Assembly: GCA_026225435.1 (NCBI GenBank)
Contig: JAMFST010001312.1
Span: 1 to 9,397, forward strand
Reading direction: 5' to 3'
DNA: 9,397 bases
Source of the DNA: Labilithrix luteola
GTDB taxonomy: Bacteria > Myxococcota_A > Polyangia > Polyangiales > Polyangiaceae
Shown here: piece after piece, positions 5,570-9,397 of the stretch
Layout: every line of letters starts with the position of its first letter
How positions within the stretch are numbered: the stretch's first letter is position 1
Notes under the pieces: model-generated
The model's input: the letters and a program-made list of their open reading frames with translations, nothing else
What the model was told of the DNA's origin: nothing
Database searches by the model: none
Made by a program: the position numbers and the translations under genes

Positions 5570-7863
5570 GGGTCGAGGTCCCCCGGCGCGCCTTCCTCCA
5601 GGGGCTCGGCTTCGTCGCCGGTGGGCTCGCGCTCGGCATCTTCTCCGAAGGGAGGAGCGCGCTCGCCGCATCGCGAGACCGCGGCCACAGCGAGATCCCC
5701 AACCCGAACGGAACCCTCACCGCCGGCGGTCTTCGCCCCAACGCCTTCGTCGACGTCGCCCCCGACGGGACGATCAGCATCGTCTGCAAGCGCTCCGAGA
5801 TGGGTCAGGGGATCCGCAGCTCGCTCCCGGTCCTCATCGCCGACGAGCTGGGCGCCGACATGGCCCACGTGCGCGTGCTGCAGGCGCCCGGCGACGAGGC
5901 CTACGGCGATCAGAACACCGACGGCTCGCACTCCATTCGCGGGCAGTACGACGAGATTCGCATGCTCGGCGCCACGGTCCGCGAGCAGCTGGTGCGGGCG
6001 GCGGCCAGGAGATGGGGGGTGGCGCCGGCGGAGTGCACGGCGAGCGGCAGCCTCGTCTCGCATCCGAGGTCGAAGCGCTCGGCGCCGTTCGCCGCGCTGG
6101 TCGCTGCGGCGGCGACCCTCCCCTTGCCGAAGCCAGGCGAGGTGAAGCTCCGGCCGCGGAGCGAGCTGCCGCACGCCAAGGCGCCCATCCCGCTGCTCGA
6201 CGGTCCGGACATCGTCACCGGCCGCGCCGTCTTCGGCGCCGACGTGAAGATCCCGAGGATGCTGACGGCGGTGATGCTCCATCCGCCCGTCGTCGGCGGG
6301 AAGCTGGCGCGCTTCGATGCGCAGAAGGCGCTGGCGATCCCGGGCGTGAAGACGGTCATCGAGATCCCCGCGCCGGCCAGCGCCCCCTACGGGTTCGGCT
6401 CGCTCGGTGGGCTCGCCGTCGTCGCCGACAACACCTGGGCAGCTCTGCGCGGGCGCAAGGCGCTCGACGTCACCTGGGATCACGGCGCCAACGCCACCTA
6501 CGACTCGCGCGCCTTCCGCCAGCTGATGACCGCGTCCATCCGCGCTCCGGGCACCGTGGTGCGCAAGGTGGGCGACGTCGAGAGCGCGCTCGCCGGCGCG
6601 AAGACCCGCATCGAGGCGGAGTACTTCGTGCCGCACCTGGCGCACGCGTCGATGGAGCCACCGGTGGCCATCGCGCGCATCGACGCCGGCTCCGGTCGCT
6701 GCGAGATCTGGGCGCCGGTGCAGAATCCGCAGGCCACGCGCACCGAGGTGGCCAAGGCGCTCGGCATCGGCGAGGACCGGGTCGCGGTCCACGTGACGCT
6801 GCTCGGCGGCGGCTTCGGGCGCAAGTCCAAGCCGGACTTCTGCGTCGAGGCCGCGCTCGTCGCCCGGGCGGCAGGAGTGCCGGTGCGCCTGCAGTGGACG
6901 CGCGAGGACGACGTGCAGCACGACTACTTCCACTCGGTCGCGGCCCAGCGCATCGAGGCGGGGCTCGACGAGAGCGGCAAGATCGTCGCCTACCGCACGC
7001 GCATCGCCTTTCCGCCCATCAGCTCCACCTTCAAGGCGGGCGAGGTGCGTCCGCCCGAGGGCGAGCTGGGACAGGGGGTGCTCGACGCGCCGCTGGCGGT
7101 GCCCAACGTGCAGGCCGAGTCGTGCGAGGCGCCGCCGCACGTGCGCATCGGCTGGCTGCGCTCGGTGCACAACATCCACCACGCCTTCGCGATGGCCAGC
7201 TTCGTCGACGAGCTGGCGCACGCGCGCGCAAAGGATCCGAAGGCGCAGTGGCTCGAGCTGATCGGCGAGCCGCGCCACGTCACCGAGGCCGAGCTGGGGG
7301 TGAAGAAGGTGCCCAACTACGGCGCGACGCTCGAGCAGTACCCCATCGACACGGCGCGCCTGCGCGGGGTCATCGAGCGCGTCACCTCGCTCGCCGGCTG
7401 GGACCGCCGCCACGCCGATCCCGCGCGCGGCTACGGCCTCGCCGCGCATCGCTCGTTCCTTTCGTACATCGCCGTCGTCGCCGCGGTGGTGCGCACGCCC
7501 GGCGGCAAGATCAAGATCGACGAGGCGTGGATGGTCATCGACGCGGGCATCCTGGTGAACCCGGAGCGGGTCCGCTCGCAGCTCGAGGGGGCCTTCCTCT
7601 TCGGGACCAGCATCGCCCTGTACAGCCAGATCACCGCCAGGGACGGCGCCATCGAGCAGTCGAACTTCCGCGACTACAAGCTGGCGCGCATCGCCGACGC
7701 GCCGCGCGCGATCCACGTCGATCTGGTGGAGAGCGACGAGCCGAGCGGCGGCGTCGGGGAGCCGGGAGTGCCGCCGGTGGCCCCGGCGATCGTCAACGCG
7801 GTCTTCGCCCTCACCGGCACGCGCCACCGCGAGCTGCCGCTGGCGAAGGCCGGTGTCGTCTGA
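5566..7863 (+). CDS. iorB: Molybdopterin-binding catalytic subunit of a periplasmic molybdenum hydroxylase (isoquinoline 1-oxidoreductase beta-type)
   Basis: The protein has 765 aa, in the ~750-800 range for IorB-like subunits. ATG at 5566 overlaps the previous stop. The N-terminus has a twin-arginine motif, RRAFLQ (7-12), a hydrophobic stretch (13-26) and an ALA site near 34, so a Tat-exported, folded cofactor-loaded protein is expected. Cofactor and active-site motifs of the xanthine dehydrogenase/aldehyde oxidase family are present: EMGQG (78-82), QNPQATR (from 386), GGGFGRK (414-420) and GVGEPG with the catalytic Glu at 732. The two catalytic domains appear complete and uninterrupted. The reaction is hydroxylation of a carbon next to a ring nitrogen, or oxidation of an aldehyde, using water. 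The real substrate cannot be read from sequence. With the FeS subunit and dihaem lipoprotein it makes a periplasmic electron-transfer complex. No XdhC-like maturation factor is in the window; moeA is convergent downstream. Confidence 0.93.
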   Translation: MRVEVPRRAFLQGLGFVAGGLALGIFSEGRSALAASRDRGHSEIPNPNGTLTAGGLRPNAFVDVAPDGTISIVCKRSEMGQGIRSSLPVLIADELGADMAHVRVLQAPGDEAYGDQNTDGSHSIRGQYDEIRMLGATVREQLVRAAARRWGVAPAECTASGSLVSHPRSKRSAPFAALVAAAATLPLPKPGEVKLRPRSELPHAKAPIPLLDGPDIVTGRAVFGADVKIPRMLTAVMLHPPVVGGKLARFDAQKALAIPGVKTVIEIPAPASAPYGFGSLGGLAVVADNTWAALRGRKALDVTWDHGANATYDSRAFRQLMTASIRAPGTVVRKVGDVESALAGAKTRIEAEYFVPHLAHASMEPPVAIARIDAGSGRCEIWAPVQNPQATRTEVAKALGIGEDRVAVHVTLLGGGFGRKSKPDFCVEAALVARAAGVPVRLQWTREDDVQHDYFHSVAAQRIEAGLDESGKIVAYRTRIAFPPISSTFKAGEVRPPEGELGQGVLDAPLAVPNVQAESCEAPPHVRIGWLRSVHNIHHAFAMASFVDELAHARAKDPKAQWLELIGEPRHVTEAELGVKKVPNYGATLEQYPIDTARLRGVIERVTSLAGWDRRHADPARGYGLAAHRSFLSYIAVVAAVVRTPGGKIKIDEAWMVIDAGILVNPERVRSQLEGAFLFGTSIALYSQITARDGAIEQSNFRDYKLARIADAPRAIHVDLVESDEPSGGVGEPGVPPVAPAIVNAVFALTGTRHRELPLAKAGVV

Positions 7864-7870
7864 GAGCTAG

Positions 7871-7907
7871 CCGTTCGGCCCGCTGGCCGTGCGCACGGCG
7901 AGAACGG
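7871..7907. terminator. Nested hairpin in the convergent spacer, candidate bidirectional terminator
   Basis: The 81-bp spacer between iorB and moeA holds an outer pair CCGTTC (7871-7876) / GAACGG (7902-7907). Inside it is a perfect 14-bp palindrome, GCCGTGCGCACGGC (7886-7899). There is no T-run on either side, so it is not a classical intrinsic terminator, but position and symmetry suit termination from both sides. Confidence 0.45.
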
Positions 7908-7944
7908 TCCTCTTCATCTCACGGGCTCCTCGGCGAATGGCCCC

Positions 7945-9174
7945 TCAGGCGAAGGGCGAGATCGCGGCTCCGGTCTCGTCGCGCACGAACAGCGCAGGCA
8001 CGGTCTCGCCGGCGGAGTACGCCGCCTTGTCCTCGGCGAGGAGCAGCAACGCGTCCACGTCGACCCACGAGGGAAGCGAGCCCGAGTCCTGGAGGCGCAG
8101 CGGCGTCGCACGGTTCGCGCCCGCCAGCCGCGCCCGCACCAGCTCGAGACGCCCGGTCGCGTGCCGGTGATCGACAGCCAGCGTCACGCTCGCGCGCGGG
8201 CGGTACGGCCGTGGATCACCCAGCATCGCCCGCAGACCGGGGCGAACGAGCGCCTCGAAGGTGACCATCGCGCTCATGCAGTTGCCCGGCAGCCCGACCA
8301 CGGGCGTGGTCCCCCGCCGCCCGAAGACCAGCGGCTTGCCCGGCTTGATGCGCACCTTCCAGAAGCCCGCCTCGATGCCCACGCTGGCGAAGGCCGCCTT
8401 CACGAAGTCGTAATCCCCCACGGAGACACCGCCGCAGGTGAGCAGCACGTCGGCCACCAGCCCGGCACGCAGCGAGGCGACGGTCGCGTCCACGTCGTCG
8501 GGCACGTTCGGCAGCACCACCGGCTCGCAACCCGCCTCGCGCACCATGGCGGCGAGCGCGTAGGCGTTGGAGTTCACGATCGAGCCCGGCGCCGGCGGAT
8601 CGTGCAGATCGCGCAGCTCGTCGCCGGTCGAGAGGATGGCCACCCGCGGCTTGCGGAAGACGGTCACCGCGGAGATCCCCTGGGCCGCGAGGATGCCGAG
8701 CTCGCCCGGGCCGATGCGGCTGCCGCGAGGAAGCATCGTCCTGCCGCCGCGCAGATCGTTCCCGCGCGGGCGGACGAAGTGCCCGGCGGGGGCGGCGACG
8801 CCGATGTTCACCGTCGCGTCGCCGCCGACGGTGGTGTCCTCCTGCATGACCACGGCGTCCGCCCCCTCGGGGACGGGCGCGCCGGTGAAGATGCGCATCG
8901 CGGTTCCGGCGACGAGCGGCGGCGGGGTCCCGCCAGCCTTCGACTCCCCCACCAGCGGCAAGGCCCGCGGCGATGCCGCGCTCGCCCCCGCGACGTCCTG
9001 CGCGCGCACCGCGTACCCATCCATGCTGCTGTTGGCGAACGCCGGGATGTCCGCGCGCGCCGTCACCTCTTCGCCGAGGAAGCGTCCGAGAGCGTCGAGC
9101 AGCGAGAGCCGCTCCGTACCGATGGGCACGAAGGCCGGCATCATCTCTTCGAGGGCTTCCTGGACGCTCTTCAT
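7945..9174 (-). CDS. moeA: Molybdopterin molybdotransferase MoeA
   Basis: The protein has 409 aa, typical for MoeA. It inserts molybdate into adenylylated molybdopterin (from MogA/Cnx1G-type proteins) to give active molybdenum cofactor in the cytoplasm. Visible motifs are NSSMDGYAVR (Asp52), RIFTGAPVPEGADAVVMQED, STGDEL (182-187), GGVSVGDYDF (248-257) and IKPGKP with Lys277 and Lys280. The motif GLPGNCMSA (294-302) differs from the usual GLPGNPVSA. Domain order matches MoeA domains II, I, III and IV. I chose ATG at 9174 (MKSVQEAL) over GTG at 9195 because the extra seven residues are not family-like and a -10-like TAGGGT (9188-9183) ends 8 nt before the ATG. The gene is convergent with the molybdenum hydroxylase operon, whose cofactor it would complete. 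It lies 65 bp after an unknown gene on the same strand. Confidence 0.93.
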   Translation of the reverse strand: MKSVQEALEEMMPAFVPIGTERLSLLDALGRFLGEEVTARADIPAFANSSMDGYAVRAQDVAGASAASPRALPLVGESKAGGTPPPLVAGTAMRIFTGAPVPEGADAVVMQEDTTVGGDATVNIGVAAPAGHFVRPRGNDLRGGRTMLPRGSRIGPGELGILAAQGISAVTVFRKPRVAILSTGDELRDLHDPPAPGSIVNSNAYALAAMVREAGCEPVVLPNVPDDVDATVASLRAGLVADVLLTCGGVSVGDYDFVKAAFASVGIEAGFWKVRIKPGKPLVFGRRGTTPVVGLPGNCMSAMVTFEALVRPGLRAMLGDPRPYRPRASVTLAVDHRHATGRLELVRARLAGANRATPLRLQDSGSLPSWVDVDALLLLAEDKAAYSAGETVPALFVRDETGAAISPFA

Positions 9175-9182
9175 GAACGGGA

Positions 9183-9188
9183 ACCCTA
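9183..9188 (-). promoter_or_regulatory. Candidate -10 element of moeA
   Basis: TAGGGT on the minus strand, 8 nt before the ATG at 9174, is the same spacing as TAGAGT before the 1323 gene. The -35 region at 17 bp is TCGGCG, a poor match. AGGG could instead act as a weak Shine-Dalgarno 9 nt from the ATG, so promoter and ribosome-site readings compete. Confidence 0.25.
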
Positions 9189-9197
9189 GCGCCACGA

Positions 9198-9224
9198 GGC
9201 TCCGTCGCCGAGAGCGAAGGAGCC
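9198..9224 (-). terminator. Hairpin between the right-edge gene and moeA
   Basis: GGCTCC (9198-9203) pairs with GGAGCC (9219-9224), and inside it TCGC (9205-9208) pairs with GCGA (9214-9217) around a 5-nt loop, with one mismatch between the stems. It sits after the upstream minus-strand stop (9240) and before moeA. No T-run follows, so it is only a candidate terminator or an attenuating structure. Confidence 0.35.
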
Positions 9225-9239
9225 CGTGGTGTCGTCAGC

Positions 9240-9397
9240 TCAGGGGTTCAGCGGGTCGAGACCGCCGTCGGCCGCCGGCGCCGGGAGCGTGAGCCCCGCC
9301 TTCGTGACCGTGGTGGCGTTGGTGCAGGCATTGATGATGGTGCTGTTGTCGCAGCTGGCGGGCGTGCCGGTCGGGTACGGCGTGGGCGCGACCTCGC
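9240..9397 (-). CDS. C-terminal fragment of an unrecognised protein (5' end outside window)
   Basis: On the minus strand the frame is open from the right edge to TGA at 9242-9240, giving the last 51 residues. They begin with a Pro/Thr-rich stretch (APTPYPTGTP), then ASCDNSTIINACTNATTV with two cysteines nine residues apart, then an Ala/Pro/Gly/Asp-rich tail ending DPLNP. Codon use shows the same G/C third-position preference as the neighbours, which supports real coding. The composition resembles the secreted or lipid-anchored proteins elsewhere in the window, but no signal peptide can be seen because the start is missing. I do not recognise the family. The gene is upstream of moeA on the same strand, separated by 65 bp with a hairpin, so co-transcription is uncertain. 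Confidence 0.6.
   Translation of the reverse strand, partial: EVAPTPYPTGTPASCDNSTIINACTNATTVTKAGLTLPAPAADGGLDPLNP

Noticed and set aside
4984..7827. A 947-codon open frame on the minus strand across iorA and iorB
   Set aside because: It is antisense to two proteins with complete family motifs. Its translation is Arg/Ala/Asp/His-rich low complexity, as expected for shadows of high-GC genes.
6012..8264. A 750-codon plus-strand open frame within iorB and running antisense through the 3' end of moeA
   Set aside because: It is out of frame with iorB, Arg-rich and without motifs, and it crosses the convergent spacer and moeA. It is a high-GC artefact.
9175..9195. GTG start for moeA adding seven residues
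   Set aside because: The extension covers the candidate -10 element and is not like MoeA N-termini. ATG at 9174 starts directly at the conserved MKSVQEAL-type sequence.
1..9397. CRISPR arrays, tRNA or rRNA genes, insertion sequences, phage or attachment sites
   Set aside because: Reading both strands showed no regularly spaced repeats, RNA gene signatures, transposase or integrase motifs, or paired terminal repeats.

Overview
The window is about 9.4 kb of very GC-rich bacterial DNA with strong third-position G/C bias. It probably comes from a myxobacterium or relative (Myxococcota, Polyangia-like). The reasons are many Ala/Pro/Ser-rich lipoproteins, two proteins ending in an AgmX/PglI-type C-terminal domain, a degenerate Ser/Thr-kinase-like protein fused to other modules, and a small Cys-rich lipoprotein. 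I see no mobile element, CRISPR array, tRNA or rRNA, and no gene-free stretch over 300 bases.

Layout. (1) 1-1252, plus strand: the C-terminal end of a DEAD-box RNA helicase (DbpA RNA-binding domain, 5' end outside the window), overlapping by 4 nt with a lipoprotein carrying an AgmX-like tail. (2) 1323-3044, plus: a membrane protein with a kinase C-lobe remnant, a Met-rich linker, a GYF-like domain, one transmembrane helix and another AgmX-like tail. (3) 3061-3495, minus: a Cys-rich lipoprotein, convergent with (2) and divergent from (4). (4) 3574-4341, plus: a lipoprotein of unknown function. (5) 4461-7863, plus: a tight three-gene operon with both junctions overlapping as ATGA. It encodes a dihaem c-type cytochrome lipoprotein, a [2Fe-2S] subunit (iorA-type) and a Tat-exported molybdopterin subunit (iorB-type). 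(6) 7945-9174, minus: moeA, molybdopterin molybdotransferase, convergent with the operon. (7) 9240-9397, minus: the last 51 codons of an unrecognised gene running off the right edge.

How the genes work together. The operon at 4461-7863 reads as one periplasmic enzyme. IorB holds the molybdenum cofactor and active site, IorA carries two [2Fe-2S] clusters, and the lipoprotein cytochrome is the likely electron acceptor. MoeA inserts molybdenum into the cofactor such an enzyme needs, so the neighbourhood makes sense although moeA is transcribed separately. The other genes look like envelope or signalling proteins with no visible link to the oxidoreductase.

Regulation. Four genes (1323, the minus gene starting at 3495, 3574, and moeA at 9174) have a -10-like hexamer ending only 7-9 nt before the start codon and little or no Shine-Dalgarno. 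This suggests leaderless or nearly leaderless mRNAs. The oxidoreductase operon instead has a promoter-like pair at 4406-4434, a short leader and a Shine-Dalgarno. Three 15-bp perfect inverted repeats lie in promoter regions, and hairpins fill the spacers flanking moeA.
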